A stretch of 64,000 nt of DNA from Davidsoniella eucalypti (GCA_004009845.1 RMBW01000012.1:310001-374000); one strand, 5' to 3'. Positions 33,846 to 49,559 are shown, counted from the stretch's first letter. The notes: generated from the sequence alone by a model not told the origin. Made by a program: numbers and translations.

Positions 33846-36800
33846 CTTGAAGGTGTTTATTCGTCGTAGATAGAAATGGTGTTTGTATATTCTTCTGTTC
33901 AATTGAGGGTCGAGGAGGGCTAAGGTTGGAGTTATGACAGAGTAATTAGAATAACAAAATCACATAGCCAAATATTAAGCTTGGGTGTCGTTTGAATGGC
34001 GAGTTAGCACGATTAGAGGCAACACATACAGTCCATCTAGATAGTATCACCATCAAGCTACTTGGTATAGATCATCAAAATTCTTTTGCTATACTATATA
34101 CCAGTGTTTAACCGGCAACCCTATTACACTAACCCTACTAGTGTCATACCAAGAATGGTTAGAAGATCCTATGATTGATTATCTAGTCACCTCTAATAAT
34201 TGGTTATTTCCCGTTGGTTACATAGGTTAGAAATATAATTGAGGTTTATCGATCACCCTTTTTTTCATGTTACACCCATCGAAGAACTTAGCGTATTTGT
34301 TTCTACACGCATGTAATTTGCAATTTTTGCGTGTAAAAGTGTGTGCCTGTAAATTTCAGAGTGTACAGCATGTTTAGGTTCACTCTTGCGTGTAGAATCA
34401 CTTGCGTATAAAACTGATTTACTGCATAGGATGATGCGTAGAAGTCGATTTTTTGCATAGTACATATGTATGATGGGTGCTGTATCTAAATTATTCATAT
34501 CAAGCATGTGCTTAAACTTCGGTGTTTGTTTTCATATATTTTGGAATTTTTGATTTTTACACAGAATTATCATGACATATGATGATATATAGGCTATCAA
34601 GTATGAATGCTAGTCGCTTGTACTATATCACTGATGAACTCGCTATAAATATAGTATATGGCATCTTTTGCTTCATCTCATCAAAAATGGGTTGACTTGA
34701 ACTTGGTGTTTATCTATTTGGATATTTAGTATTCCTTCATTAGGAAGAATCCAAACCTTGCCATAATTTATCTTTTTGTCTTCCAACTTCAAAGATAAAA
34801 TTGTCTTCTTATAACCTCCTGGGTGGCCTTAGATACCTTGTCTAAGTCACCAGTACCACGAACCAGATGACATTTCAACTCGCGGCGAGTGAGCTCTTTT
34901 GGGGATGTGATTCTGTGGCTGTAATGTCCATAACAATTGTGATGTAGTTGTGGTTTAGGGTAATCCCTTAGTACTGCCTTTCTATATATAGCGGAGAAGA
35001 GTTGGTTGGTTAATAAAGTTTGAAACAAGGCATTCATCGAGATTTGTATTTATGGAATTTCATACCATCATAGCCAATTCCGTGATGCAATGAGGTTCAT
35101 GCGGGGTAGTGTAATGAAGGAGGTGAGCGTTATAGAGCGGACTACACTGGACGAGTGTTTGCGACAATGCACTATGTCCCAAGGGCAGAAGAATATGGCC
35201 TGCCTTCCAACACAGCTACGTCCATTTCTCTTGTAAATACAGAGATGCTAATACTAGGATATATACTTTTAACAAAAAGCTCCAGATACGAACAAAAATA
35301 TATTGACTCTGTATTGGCTGATGAAGTCTAACTTTATGTAGCATGTGAAGGGTCTCTCCCGGCGGCAGATAATGATTTACGAGCCATAAGCAAACCATCA
35401 ATAAATGATTGATAATGTTAGATGTAGGAACAACCGAAGCGGCTCAATGAAGGTTGGAGATATCATCGAACTTTATAACCATCAGACACAGTAGCATATG
35501 TTGGGACATTTACTTGACTGTGAAAACTCTCCATATCTGTTTCTCATTGTCCGGCAGATACAAAGGACATCATGGGATAGTGTGCTGCTACAGGATCTTG
35601 GTTGTGTTGAAAAAAGTTATATCATGGTTGGTAGTACAGATATTAATTTCATGAGGGGAGCTGTGTATTGGGTAGATATTGGAGGGGGCGACCTATCAAA
35701 GGTGGCAATTCCGTCATGGCAGTTGGACATAAGGTTGTAAAGAGATATCAAGATGTGAGGATATGCGTGCAATAAAACCATACAGCCCTGGCAATGTATC
35801 GTTATGCCTCTTATAACCTCATCACATATTTCTATCACATATTTTCCGATAGCACACTTTTCCCATCCTATAACTTCGGAAGGCATATACAACCTACAGA
35901 AGGGGAGTCTTTACATCTCGTTCCGTCCTTCATGGCTGATCAACTGAAAAGCTCAAGCTATCTTTCTTGGTACCCCGGTCAAATGGGATAGCAAAGCTCA
36001 GTCAACTTTCTCACATATGTTTTGACCAGTGTATTTAAGCGCTCTCTTGACGAATTCTGTTTCTAACAGCGCTAAGTCTTACGTCTTGCACTGTGCTAAG
36101 TCCTACTTAGAATCCTGTAATTTGATCACCTGTCAATATTCTCGTTTCTCATCACAGCCCATATGGCAACGGCAAGAGAAGCGCTCGAATAGGCTTCTAG
36201 TGCCTCGTATATTTCAAACTGTAACTAGTTTGATCACTGGAAGTATCTTGGTAGAAATTTCTACTAATCCATAATACGGAGCTTTGTTTTATCTTGATCA
36301 ATTCATAATACTAGGTTGCAATGGGCATTCTTTTGTTCAAAATCAGGCCCTGATTGGCCATAAGAGAGTTATGAGTTTATGGCGAGTTCCTGATGATCAT
36401 ATTGTGTGTTTAAAGGCCACTGCCAAAATGAGGTCCTCTGTCTTTTTCCTTTGTCATATATCTTTGCTACTAGCAATCTTATCTCTAAAAAAGAGTTCCG
36501 CGGTTGATATCTTTCCAAGGCTTCAAGATCACTGGTAGCTCTGGTTTGATATGCCCGCGGGGGTCTTGGTTCATTTCTTCGCTACATGACCCACGACGAC
36601 ATATCGATCAGCAACTTCCAGGGCTCTTCACTCTTTCCCCCCTTCAACAAATGACTATACTTGACTAACTAGTTAGTGACAGAGTGCCATCGTGTAGTCC
36701 ACTTAAGATTCTTGCTGCCTATATCCCGTGTAAGAGATTATATCTGTACTATGATGTTTACTTTCCATCTAAGTATCTAGTTTTGCTCAAGTTGGAAATT

Positions 36801-39270
36801 TATTAATCTGTGGTTTATGATGCCCGGGTCCTATAGCTTCAGGTTCGTTTGGCCCAGCTAGTTGGAGATGATAGGTATATAAATCACTAGCTTGTTTAGC
36901 TCCGTGAGAAAGTATCTGGCTCGATGTGTGATGACGTTAGATGCTTTGCTTTCACTTGCTAGCCAGTCACCTCTTCTAATGATGAACATTTATGAGCTTG
37001 TACTTGCTTTTAACAATACTCACACTATAAATTCTATTCATACTGACTAGTTCTAGTGGGATAGGTGATGCTGTTGGCGTGTTACAGTGAGATTTTAGTT
37101 CGAAAGTTACTTGTTATCCTTCTAGCAGTTGCCGACCCTTATATATGTTCAACTGTCAATCGGGATCTTGATGGCCATTTTTGGTATCTTTATATGACCG
37201 TAGATCTGCAAGTAAGTCCTTGTAGCTAGTCCATTGTTCAAGCTAGGCTCCAGAACAAGTGATATCAAAGCTGGCTTCAAGTTGAACCTAACAGACAAGT
37301 TTTCGCGGCGATATGTTGTAAGGCGTGCTTTCTTCCACATACTTTTTACCTGGTTTTGTTAGTAATACAGCTTCTCATGGCGTCGGAAAAGAAACAAAAG
37401 TAACGAATGGTTAGGGTTAACTGCAATTGAATTGATGACCTATAGATGAGCTCACTTTTCCGGCCATGGCCTGGGCCCCACCCGCGGGAAACTCGTACAA
37501 TCATAGCTCCAAATGGAATATGTAACACATACAATTCCACATATGGCAGGTCAACATGAATCGAACCAGATAGACAGATAACCAATTCACAGAAATTGCC
37601 ATATATACCTCATCAAATGATAAGTGATGGTATGGTTTGTGATAACTCATCTCTAATCGCATTGGTAATAGCATGACGTACTTTTGGAAATGTAATTAGC
37701 CGGCGATAAGCCATCTCCAACATCTGGATCTACCACGCATATTTTCAACAAGATGTTACATACAGAAAAGACTGGGCTTAAAGTTACTATTGTGTTCAGT
37801 AGTCTAAAGTGGACCTCTCGTCGATAACAACTGCGATTCAAGTCAACAGTATCGTCGGGAACGATACACATTAACTAGTTCGATCCATACCGTATGTTAC
37901 ACTCTGTGACTGAATATATGAGCCCACGGGATTTAGAGACATCTCAATTCATGTCAAGCCGCAGATCTGAGGGCGGATTGAGGAGTGTGCAAAATATGCC
38001 GAGATAACGGCCATATGAAGCCGGGCGTATTGACACCACATGGCATTTTAGCCATGAACGCACCAAATTTCCTCCGCGGAAAAGCAATATCTGCTGTATT
38101 TGGTAGCGGGTGAGGCCGACAGAAGGGCGTGCGTAGGTGTTTAGAAGACATCTAGAAACTATTGAAGCTGCATGAGAATGTTCGATCGATTGGCTTGGCT
38201 ATCGCTAGCTAGTTGGAAATAGGCATAGGAACGTGTACAAGGAATCAAGAAGAGTCATGGCGGCTGAATTCAAAGGGCGCAACTGATAAGAGAGTTGACA
38301 ATGCAATCGGCTATATATTAGCTAGTTCCGCCCTTTTTGAAGTCGAAAATGAAATAATCTTCCAAGTATTGATGTGTAGTTGAGCTGACTTCACTATCAT
38401 ATTGTTTCCTAGATTATTATTCAATAAACTCTATTTTGCCTACTCGGTCACGATACATAATACTCTCCAACTCACATGCGACTGACGATATTCGGACTAC
38501 TACACGAAGAATATTCATGTAAACATGAAATCGACACCTGACCGACACCATGAATGTGATGGATGGAAAATCTCGGTGCTGTGGTCTTTCTAGTTAACAT
38601 CGGCCTAAAGAAGGACACCGGACATCGATATCAACGACCGATTGTATAACAGACGACAAGCGAAATACACCATATCTCGACAGCTCATCAATAGCTTGAA
38701 GTCCATTCTCGTCTTGTATCAGCCAGGACTTGAGGACTTTAAGCTGTTAGCCACACACTCATGGACGACTTGTAACCCCTTGGATTGTCATCAACGACCT
38801 TGAAGACCGACAGCAAGCCAACATCATCGTAATGATCTCGTCGACAATTTGGATCCGACCTATTTATTCGCTCACGATGTCAGCACTTTATCCCTTTTCG
38901 ACAATCACGTCTGGTGCATACTCTCCTTTCACCAATTAAATCAAAGGTGTCGTATTGTTAGATTACCACAGCATGTCGTAGCTCTTTGTGGTAATTGCTT
39001 CGCCGACAACGCCTAAACCGCTTGTTTATGGGGTATTGCCGATTCACTTCGATTTGCGCCGGCGACGCTGTTGACTTTTGTCACAACAATGAACAACAAA
39101 TCATTTCTTCCTGTCGAATCGCTTTCATTTTCCATCTTAATTGACTTTTATCATTCTTTATCTATCCATCCATCGACGACTATCGTACTACTTACATCCC
39201 TTCCGGCCTTCCACTCCATGGCGTCTTGGCATGGCCCTCTCAGCCTCGATACACTGAGTTACAAGCCGTT

Positions 39271-39767
39271 TTATTTTCGTTCATATTCATTGTTGGAGCA
39301 TTCTAAAGCGTTGTCCTTCACGTCTAGTCCGAATTCTATTGTCTTTCCAGTTTGGTAGCTGGTCATGCTCGATGCATAATGAGTTTTCCGACTAAAGAAA
39401 TATCCGTCCACCTCCGCAAATCGACGTTCTAACGACTCCATCGACCCCAGAGCCATCGCGTGCCCTTTTCCAGCATTGATTACCTCTCTTCCACCAGCGA
39501 TTGGCTCCTCCGCAGCCCCTGCGCTTCTAGTGGCTCGTGGCAATTTAGTCATTTCAATTTATAACACTCCAAATCTACAAGCCCTCCAAAGTTACGCCTA
39601 TCAACCCCGTTGCGCGAAACGACGACTTGGTCCGTGATACCCTTCGTTGGAGCCTTATTACGCGATAGCCCAAACTCAAAACCACCGATTATGAAGTGAC
39701 TTTTCAGGGTGCCTGTGCCTACCATGCTTCTAAAGCACAGTGCGCCCCATTTATAGATGCCCATCAC
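39271..39767 (-). pseudogene. Two overlapping coding-like minus frames, possible relic
   Basis: Minus-strand frames of 72 codons (39767 down to 39549) and 93 codons (39552 down to 39271) overlap by four bases at a stop/start. Their translations are mixed in composition rather than low-complexity. The plus strand also reads coding-like in pieces with stops around 39590-39790. No family is recognised. It could be a decayed mobile element or chance. Confidence 0.2.
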
Positions 39768-42700
39768 TCTGGGATCATAATCCTACATAGGTGACAAGAT
39801 GTCAGGCATGATGACGCTACAAAGATAAGTAGTGTATTCAAGAGCTATTTCTCAGCGACATGTTCAATGATAGACCTTGTTCTGCAAACCTCATTAGCAT
39901 AATGAGACAACAATCCCACACCATAGAATTTAATCCAACAAAGGAATCTGACTAGGTATATAGCAATTCCTGATTCCTGCTCTGGCACTAATTGGCACTA
40001 CTACAATCTCACCCCCCCCTTCGTTTTCGAGTGGAAGGCTGTGTTGTCTACGATATATCCACCTACTTTCGAGGAGAACAAGTCTACTGACCATTAAGTT
40101 CTACTAGCAATGGCTATAATGGCCGGAGCCTCATGAAAGAAGCAAGCTTTAGCGTCTTCAGACCAAAGTATCATTTACTGAACAAGTAGTACTAAATAGA
40201 TTTACTAGCATCGAGACGGGTTCAACTCTGTTTGTAGATGGGGTCTCATGGCTGGCTAAGTCAAGCTCAACTGGCCGCGCTGCTCGGAGATTCCAATGTG
40301 AAATCTGCTGAGCCTTATTTTCCTGATCATCAATCATCATAAACGGCCTTCAATGAGATTGACAATTCTTTCGTATTGATTACGAAAGAACCCCAAAACC
40401 CATAAGGAGAAGGTCTGAGTGCACGAAGTGCATTGTCGTTTCCATGACATACGTACCAGCTTCGTCCCGACAAAACCCAGTTTCCCTTACCCAATAGAAT
40501 CAAGACAGGATTGTCTCGATATTGGAGAATTTGGAGTGTCTCTTGAGAAGTTATTGCTTCTTATTATGCATACTATATGTTGTCAATGATCGCAATTCGT
40601 ATCGCGCAATGCGAATATCTGGTTTTGGAGATGGAGTTGTGGTTGATTATTGGATTGGAAGTTGATCGATCAGTATGGCGGTGTGTTACCAATTACACAA
40701 GTTGGAATTGGATCTTACTTCCCCGCAATCGTCCCTGGGTTAAACTTCAGCGCCGCCGTCCCGGCCGCCGGCTGGCCAAAAAGCAAGTTGAAATATCGAC
40801 TAGGTTGTTCTAGGCAAAGTCACAACGACGGGGTTCATTTTCGATATACATCGACGAGTGCTAAACTTCAAATGAGACAGGAGATGTAGCTAACTATATA
40901 TGATAGTTGATTAGATATCAAACCCTTATATGATACACTTGTCTGTCTCCCAGTCTCTCGAGTATGCTGCGGTCTTGAAAGAAGTCAACATGGTGTTTGT
41001 TTGCAGCCTTACGACGTAGGCTTTCGATAACTCCGACAGGCCTCAGTCCAAGAGCTTAGTGACCTGAATACTGACCTGCGTTAAGTGTTCACCATATTAA
41101 AACGACATCGCCATTGCCTTTGGAGAACCAGACTCGGATGATTTTGGGCAACCCGTTTCTATCATCAACCTCCATTTAGCCTAGCGACTGGTAAGTCCAA
41201 TCATTACATATTTCTCATGTTATCCGAGCTCATGTTTTGACTTCAAACTATACAGCCTTCTCCGCAATCATCCCCTATTGGAAACCGTGTGTTGGAGCTA
41301 TCGATTACGATATGAAAACTACGCTGATACACCAGTTGGGTTAGAGCATAAACAGACTATCGCCTATTACCGTAAGCTTCCTCACATCATAGCCTGAGCG
41401 TGCTAGCTGTTTAGCTACGATGATGGAGTTCACCTTGTTTAAGTCGATGCTTGTTCTAAGATGTCATATTGATACCGCATGCCTATCAGCTATACAGCAC
41501 GTGACCAATCACGGACACGCTTCTTTCTCTGTCCAGATCGCATTGCCCCGGTTTCTAGCACAGACCCAACTGGATATTTGCCCACGTTGATATGAGAAAA
41601 CGAATTCAGACTAGGAGAAACTAATATTGTGTAGCGACGAGACAAGAGATATTGGTAATCACAGCATGAACCGATGATTTTATCATTCGACTGCATCGTA
41701 TCTATGTCTTGAAACGGCCAGTCGCGTTCCTAGACTATTCTCTACGAAGAAGAATGGGGCCTTTTTCCTCGAAGGTTCAAGACCATATACCTCAATGCCG
41801 ATTCTTAGCGGTTTGAGGCATCTCATCAGTTGCATATGCATTTGTCCGTTCTCGTTGCCAATATCCGTATGATATCGGGAAGTAAGCTCGATTCGTCCTT
41901 GAGAGCTTACATAGTAGTTGACTAGCTCAGTCCTAGCTTCTACATAGTTTGTTTTCTCGATCGTCCTGCAACGGCAATACTTCGATTGTTAGCACTACTC
42001 CCAAAAAAAAAATCATTTGCTCGTTTTGCCATGAATTCGTCCTATCCATCCTTCAATCCCATCAAGTCACTTGAAATTTAAAATTTTCGTTCTACTTTAA
42101 ATCCACGCCAAAAGCAGGCTTGAATGCAACGGTCTTATCACTCCTTTACCCACGCCATCATGACCCCCAGTCAATTGACAAGTGGTAATCAAAGAGGTTG
42201 TTCGTGTTTGCCTCTTAGATTGTCAAAAGATATGTAGGCAAGCGTTTGCGGAACCAATCCAGGCTTAATACGATATACAAACAACCCGGAAGTTCATGAT
42301 TACGGCTGGTATTATCGGTACAACACACTGATTTATCAGCGCTGCCCGATACTACTATCAATATCACTCCACATACATGTATTCTTGATAGTGAATCCAA
42401 GGCTAACAACTAGTCTTTGCCAGCCACAATTACAGCACTTCAGCAAAAATAGCTACTACGTCTCACTAATCGGCATACAAGGCACAGAAGTGCATAGTTA
42501 CTACAACTATAATATGTCTCAGTGGCACCGTAAGCCACTATGTCGTGTTATGGCATCGCGGCGCAGTAGTCAGCCAGCCGACACGTTGAGCAATATTTGT
42601 TGCCATCTTCATTGTCTATTCAAATGATGATGATACTTATTTTGTTCTGTTAGTTTTCGCAGGTTACTGTAGCCCTGCTAAAACGATATCGCACTATGTA

Positions 42701-43364
42701 CATGTCGAAACTTCGAACATACATCGGCCTGGTTCATCCTAGTGGTAACGAGTGGCTCGGGAATGCCGATAGTTGGCTTATTGCTTACATAGTACAGCTG
42801 TTATTGATCCTATCAGCAGTCACTTTGCAGTCGTTTCCTCTCTAGGAGGATTGCTATTCACAGTGAAGCTCAAGATTTTGAAAATACAACATGTCAGACA
42901 GAAATCAGCGTCTTATCGCACAAGCTCAACGAATTATAAATCACAATACATGTGTACATCCTGTTAACAGCGATACCCAAATAAAGTTCAGGCGGCTGGG
43001 CTGCAGATCACAGTGTCTCTACCCACTGAATAGCCACCTAAACAAAATCAACTCTGGGACGTCAGCTAGTTTAGAGCTAAGAACATGACCCCCTGTTATC
43101 CCAAGACAAGAGAGACAAGACTTGGCTACCACATCCTCATTCCTTCCTCGCTCAAATAAACCTTGAGATCGCCTCAGATCTCAGTCCCGCCGTGCTTCTC
43201 TGGATTGTTCTTGGGACCAACATCTCAGGCAACCGCCAGCCGACTTGCATAAGCCGAGCCATCCAATATACAAATCACTGTACAACTAAACAGAATGGCC
43301 ACGGGACGTCACAGTGGTGGCATAGCAACAACTCTGTTGGTGAGACTTTGGCCGTAAAGAGGGA

Positions 43365-43381
43365 TTTTTTTTTTTTTTTTT
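43365..43381. repeat. Poly(T) tract, 17 bases
   Basis: An uninterrupted run of 17 T on the plus strand in noncoding DNA. Confidence 0.9.
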
Positions 43382-46300
43382 GATACTGTCTGCCAAAACT
43401 CTGTTTCTGCCCACTAGTCAAAATGCATAGTAGAGATGCTTATCGTCGGTCAAGTAGCCGCGTTGCAACCTTCAGCTCAGCAGCGGGCGTTTTGAGTAAC
43501 GCTAGTCAAGTACTAATCACTAATCTGCGTTATTCTTTTCATCTCATGCGTTGTTTTTTGTTTTTTGTTTCACGCGCCTCGCTTTTAACCAACCATCTAC
43601 ATATCTGTATGTGCAAATGTACAAATGTATAGATATACTTTCTAACTACGACTTAGACTCCTCCTCTATGATACTACTCTGTTTTTCTGATCCTTGACCG
43701 CCCAAAGGATCTGGGTCTAGATTTCTGGAATTATAGCTACGAGTGTTCTTTTCTTTCATGATTCTTTTTTTTCTAGTCCTTCGTGGAACTGAACAAGGCC
43801 ATTATTGTAACTTTGTGCCCATCAGCACGTTCAACCAACACAACTCCCCCCATGAAGCTCGAGCCATGTTTGGCCCTGGATTCCACCCAGCTACTTATAG
43901 CAGTAACAACCCATAAATGGCCTTGTAGTTGTCAATGGCATGCTATGGCGCGAGGACTAGTAGGGCATTTCCTGTATATACTTTTGCTAGAAACGCCCGC
44001 CCGTCCATCCAAAGACTCGATATGCGCGGGGTGACGTGAGAAGGCACACTAAAGCACTGACCAGGTCTTTAGATAAGAGAAATCACTCGACTTTTTCTTG
44101 GCTGGGCTATTCTCGCTTCTCGTCTTCTCATCAATCTCACATTAGCCTTCCATTGCATCTCCCTCTCTTTTCTTTTTGAACGGCATGGCACTCCTGTTGT
44201 CTCTGTCTGTTACTTTCTCCTATTTTTCACGTTGTTCCTCCTCGTAATGAGCCGTTTCTACGACTTACGAAGGCATGCTTACGATATATATCATGTAGGT
44301 ATTAGGACATACCACATGAACGATCCTATATGTTGGATATCCTACGGAGACAATAAGTCGGAGCCACCGATACCGTAGCAGCAGCCTCATGCTTTGGGGT
44401 CGAAGGTCGTCCACGAAAGTGGGCGTTAGAATCAACGACCCAGATGTGGCTTGATGCATATACAACGCTACTTTGTTGTTTCTTCCCATACACAGATCTA
44501 TGTACTTACTGCCAGATGCATCGACAACCACGCTGTATATTGCATTACGCTTCGCCCCTACAACTATCAGTGCTCATGTCAAAGAACGCTTCTTCATTCA
44601 TATAAGTCCAGTAGTCGGGTTTCTGTCCCGGTGGCATATTGGCTGGAAACCGGGAAATGGTCATTATATTGGGAGTCGAGTAGTAGTTGCACATATTGTT
44701 GCTTATTTTCCCAATGCAACTTCTTGGCTTCTGGTCCGGTGAGAAGAAGGCACGATAAAGCGGTCTTGGAGAGATATATGCATGCTATATTGGTATTCCT
44801 TCGGTCCGGTGTCTAACTTGGGACTGTAAAATTAACACATTTGATATTCCTGTGTTCTCAAGGTCAAGCAAGAAAAGTAGAAGGGCTTATTAATACTAGT
44901 CATAAATAGACGACAACTATGCTTTGGCGATGGTTATGCCAAGAGATTGTTTCTTTCTATATTCAAAGTTCTTGCTTCGGAGTATCGTGATAACTTCGGG
45001 TTCCGGGTCGTTGTTTTCTCTAAAGGATCCCGACACCGTACGTTTATTTTTATGTTTGGAGTACATTTTCTTCTCTCTTTCTACTCTCTTCGACGCATGG
45101 AAGCATAGCTGAGACGTGTCTATTGCATCCAGATTTCTAGGCGTCAAACGTCCGTCGTATTGTCGTTGTTCGTTTGGTCCGGATGTCACGAGTAAAGTAT
45201 AGATATGGGTTGATCATTTCATCTTTGTCGTGGGGTTCATATCATATACAACCACCAGAATATAGATCAGCTGTGTAGCTTTCTACCGTGACATTGAACT
45301 ATAAGCCACACTACACAAGCAACGTCGAGTTCCGTGGGGGGGAAGCAATAGGGTATAGTTTTGTTTTCGAGCCCGTAGCTTCATCATCTAAGCAAGGAGT
45401 TTTCTCTATCGATGGCGACACCGAAGTTTTTTTTCTTTGTTCGGCTTGTTTTCCAAAAGTAGTTGTAATATTGACAGAGATTCAGGCATCGCAGTCGGGA
45501 ATATTGATTTCACGTCATGGTCCGTTTTGTGCCTCCCAAACCTGCCGAAGATGCAAGAGAGAAAGGTACAGCGCTAGTCGATGGGAGAAATGAGGAGACC
45601 GCAAGGCGCTGGCTGTAACTTTTTAGTACGGTGCAAGTGCAGATACAGCTAGAGACTAAACAGGTCTAGTCTTTTTTTCTGCTCAGCAAAAGACGGATAT
45701 GTATCTGATATCGCCATTATCGTTAGTGGCCGCCACTAATACATGTCTATACAGTGTCAAGATATTTGGTTAGACAGACAGGCATCGATACATGGTGCAT
45801 ACATGTCAGTTTACCATAAAGTCGTTCTTTTATATGTTCTTCTTGCCCGCACTTATTCGCGTATTTTTAAACAAGCTGAGCATTGGCGCAAAACATTAGT
45901 TTCTAGATTTAGGAAGGCGAACGGCAACGCCTACATGTATTCCAACAAGCTGACTTGGCAATGCTTATTACATTGATTTTATATCTAGCCAAGAGATCAT
46001 TATGACGTTCTGAAGATTGGCAAAAAAGAAAAAGAGAACCCCCAACAATACAAACTAAAATACAGTGACGAAGAAAAGCAGCTCAAATGACAAGTTTCCA
46101 TCGGGCGTATTTTCCATCGCGGTCTTTGCCACCGCCCACCAGACCAATCTTCATGACAGACTACATGATAGCTGCGGTTTTATGGCTGTTTGAGCCACTC
46201 GGAATACAGACATGAAGATGGAGCTGTGTAAAGCCTTGGAATAACAACTATGCAGACACACCCCTCCCATGATATCGCCTTAGCCCTTGTCGTCTTCTTA

Positions 46301-46670
46301 TCTTTTGTGGGGAGCGTTTCCTTGTCGCCTTCTTTGTTTTCTCCTCCTCTAAAAACAGTACCTTTTTTTTCTTTTTTTTCTGATTAGTTGTCGTTCATAA
46401 TCTTCGGAGACTTTTCTTATCGTCATTTTATCGATAACCTAGTAAGCGTTGCTCCTAGCCAAATCGACCCCACAAAAAACTGTACAGATAGCTATTCAGT
46501 AATCGCGTGCTCACTTGTTCCATATATCGTCAAGGTCAGCATTTCCAGGGCACTAAGCACAGGGCACGTCCGCCCTGTAACGTTTTACAGCCAACTATCT
46601 AGTCCACAACGTCCTATTATATGCAATAGCCCAAGCCGGCATCGCGCCCACCGATCGCCGTTGACATGAA

Positions 46671-46704
46671 TCCCATCTCATCCCATCTCATCCCACGCAT
46701 CTCA
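46671..46704. repeat. 10-bp tandem repeat (TCCCATCTCA)
   Basis: Two perfect copies followed by one interrupted copy (TCCCACGCATCTCA). It is a minor simple repeat in noncoding DNA. Confidence 0.8.
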
Positions 46705-49559
46705 GCGTCAGTGTTGATATCCCGCTCTAGAACTTCACAGAGATCCAAATGAACGCAACTTGTTCATGGCTCCCTACTATTTCTCCATGTAGATTCCACA
46801 ATAAGATCGGGCCAACGGCTTCGTTTCAACTGAACGGGTGTGGTCTGTCCAGAGAACAATAGAAGGGCGTACTTGCCAGGCTCCATCCTAGACCGTCCTG
46901 GATTTTCTCTCCCGATGGAACATGGAGATTCCGTGACTATACACATACAGCAGCTGTCGTAAACATTGAAGTCGTAGTTGTGGGCTCTCCTCTCTCCTTG
47001 CTATGTACAGTACAGATATATAGGCACTACTATTCTAACAACAGCATATAGCGTCTTTCGTCATTCTGGCCAAAGCGCCACGGGTTTGACTCTCTGGCCA
47101 TCTTCAGGGTCTTGCCAAGGCAACGGATCCCCCCCACCTTGACATTCAATGTCCATTGTCCATAGGGATAGATGGAGTGGGTACCGACTTGACACGATAT
47201 GTTGTTAGAACAATCACGAGTCCATGCAAGCAGAGGGACATACGAGAGGTGGTTATGTGTCTTGTCTCGAAAACAACATGTTTTGAATTTCGGGGAAAGT
47301 TTTCTTTATTTGCTGCTTTGTATACGGATACACTCGCTATACAAACAGGCACTGCATATGCCAAGAACACTGGAATAAGACACGCCGAAACCCCACAGCC
47401 AATAGCAGCCCGTAAATGCCATATCAGCGATTTCTATCTATTTCTTGGTTCAGGTGGTTCTTCTAGAAGACGCATCAATGCAACGTTTTGTTGGCATCCT
47501 ACGAATGCAATGTGATATTTCCATCTTACTACTTGAGCAGAGTGCGTTGTGCTCTGTATTCTATGCTTTTTGTCTGGAGTAGTAGTAAGCAAGGCGTAGT
47601 TACTTGTCGCAGCAAACGTAACCCAACCTACTTATCCGTTAGGCCAAACGGTGTTGCATGATGTTTGCTGCAGTTTGCTAGCGCAGTTTGGCTGCTGTGA
47701 TCAGTGTCGCCCAATCCTTTAAGATAATGGCAACATTCACTTCACTTGCCATGATCGGCCAAGTCCTTTGGAGGAAAGAGAAGCATAGCCTTTTATTGCC
47801 TTCTTTTTTTCTTCTTTTCCTTCTCTTTTGGTTTCTAGAGGGTAACTTCGAGTCAGAAGCCCAATAATCCAAGATTCGCCTTCTACGAATGTTGTTCTCT
47901 GGCCTGGCCGCTAAAGGAAGGTCGTTTTAACACTGCTGTTTTCTCAGTACTTATGACTTTGCGCTTTCTCCACGCCTCCCCTTGCAGCTTAATCGTAATT
48001 CTCTCCATAAGCCTTTAGGCTATTCTTGCATTGACCCAAATGCAAGAGACTTGGCCAACGCTTTATCATGCTTCTTCTCATCCCCCAAATCAATACGAGT
48101 GAAGTTTCTCGTGAATGGTGGAATATCCGATGATTGTCTCCATCTGTTTCATGCTTGGGTCAAAACAAGGGTTAGCACCTTACGTGATAAACCCTAGTTA
48201 CCAAGAGAGAAGATGATGTCCGGAGGTTGAAAATAAACAAATAAATGACAAATGGTCAGTGCCAAGGTAAACCAACTAACCTAAAGGCAGCAAATACTCC
48301 AAAAAGAACGAAAGAATTCATCCCGCCGCAAGGGAACGTGCCGCTGTCTGGAATTAGCGGCGACTACGAGTATACTATATACAGCCATTCAAATACATTG
48401 TATACATATATATACATCTGTATCTGTACTGATCATCTGCCAGTGCCTTAAGTTGTATTGTTAATGCTGCACGTTCCTCTTTCACCGACAAAAGGCATCA
48501 CCTTTACCTTGCCGAGCTTCCTATTTCTGATTGGTGTCTAATTTCCTACGCTTGCTGTGCTCTTTGTTCGTTGTCTACCTGTCGTTTGGCGTTCTTGGGG
48601 CTCTTGCTTAACATGCGAACACCCTTCTAGAATATTTGCCGACTCTTTTGTGGTGGCTCGTGATTACCAATGATACTATCGATGTACTGACATTTCTCGT
48701 TGAATATCTGTATGTATCAACCGTACATCAGGCCAGTTTGGTTCCTACTACATGAAAATCTAACACAAAGCTTAACTAAGCTGCTTCAGGGCAGCATAGA
48801 TAAGAAGTAGCACTGTATACATTATTACGATCTGCCAACTAGCTATAAGTAGGGATTTCCTATGCAAAAATATAAAATGAAGAAAAAAAAACGGACGATT
48901 TCTAGACAACCCATTTTCCTATTTTGGTACAAGCCTTCTAGAATATTACCGTAAACAGTGGCTGTAAAGTAGGGAACCCCCCAAAAGCGATTGAATTTGA
49001 ATTCAAGCAACAACGCTATTCCATACATACACTCAAAACTTTGGCACTGTCCGTCCTGCGGTGTTCGTCTACCGGCAAACAAGAAAAAAAAGAGGCTATG
49101 GCATCTCTTTAGCCTATTCGGCGTGTCTAGTATTGAATGATGTAGAAAAGTGAGGCTCAAATAAAGGACAGCTTCAGCACTGAATGGCGCAGGTTGGGCT
49201 ATCGGACATGGCGTGCCGGTTATTCCCACTCGGCATTCCGTACTCTTCGACATGTATATTAGTACATGTCAGCTACGATAACAGCGTGGGCCTTGGATTG
49301 CGATATCACACAAGTTCGGCGAACAAAGGATCACTGTCCATAACAATGCCAACCTCGCTACAAACATCAAGAAATGAAGGGGAGGTCGCCTGATTATCGG
49401 CGCTTACGTATCAGATGAAGTATTTAGAAAAGCAATAGCCAACTAGACTTGAAGAGGCAGAGAAGTGCCTAAAGCGCATGGATTAATCTGGCTATGGAGT
49501 ATAATTGACCGGACTGCTGGAAGCTTTCACTGAATGTCCTGATCCGGAACTTTGCATTG

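Noticed and set aside
34100..34160. CTAACCCTA, the size of a telomerase RNA template
   Set aside because: A nine-base match is expected about once in every two windows of this size counting both strands. No pseudoknot or conserved context was recognised.
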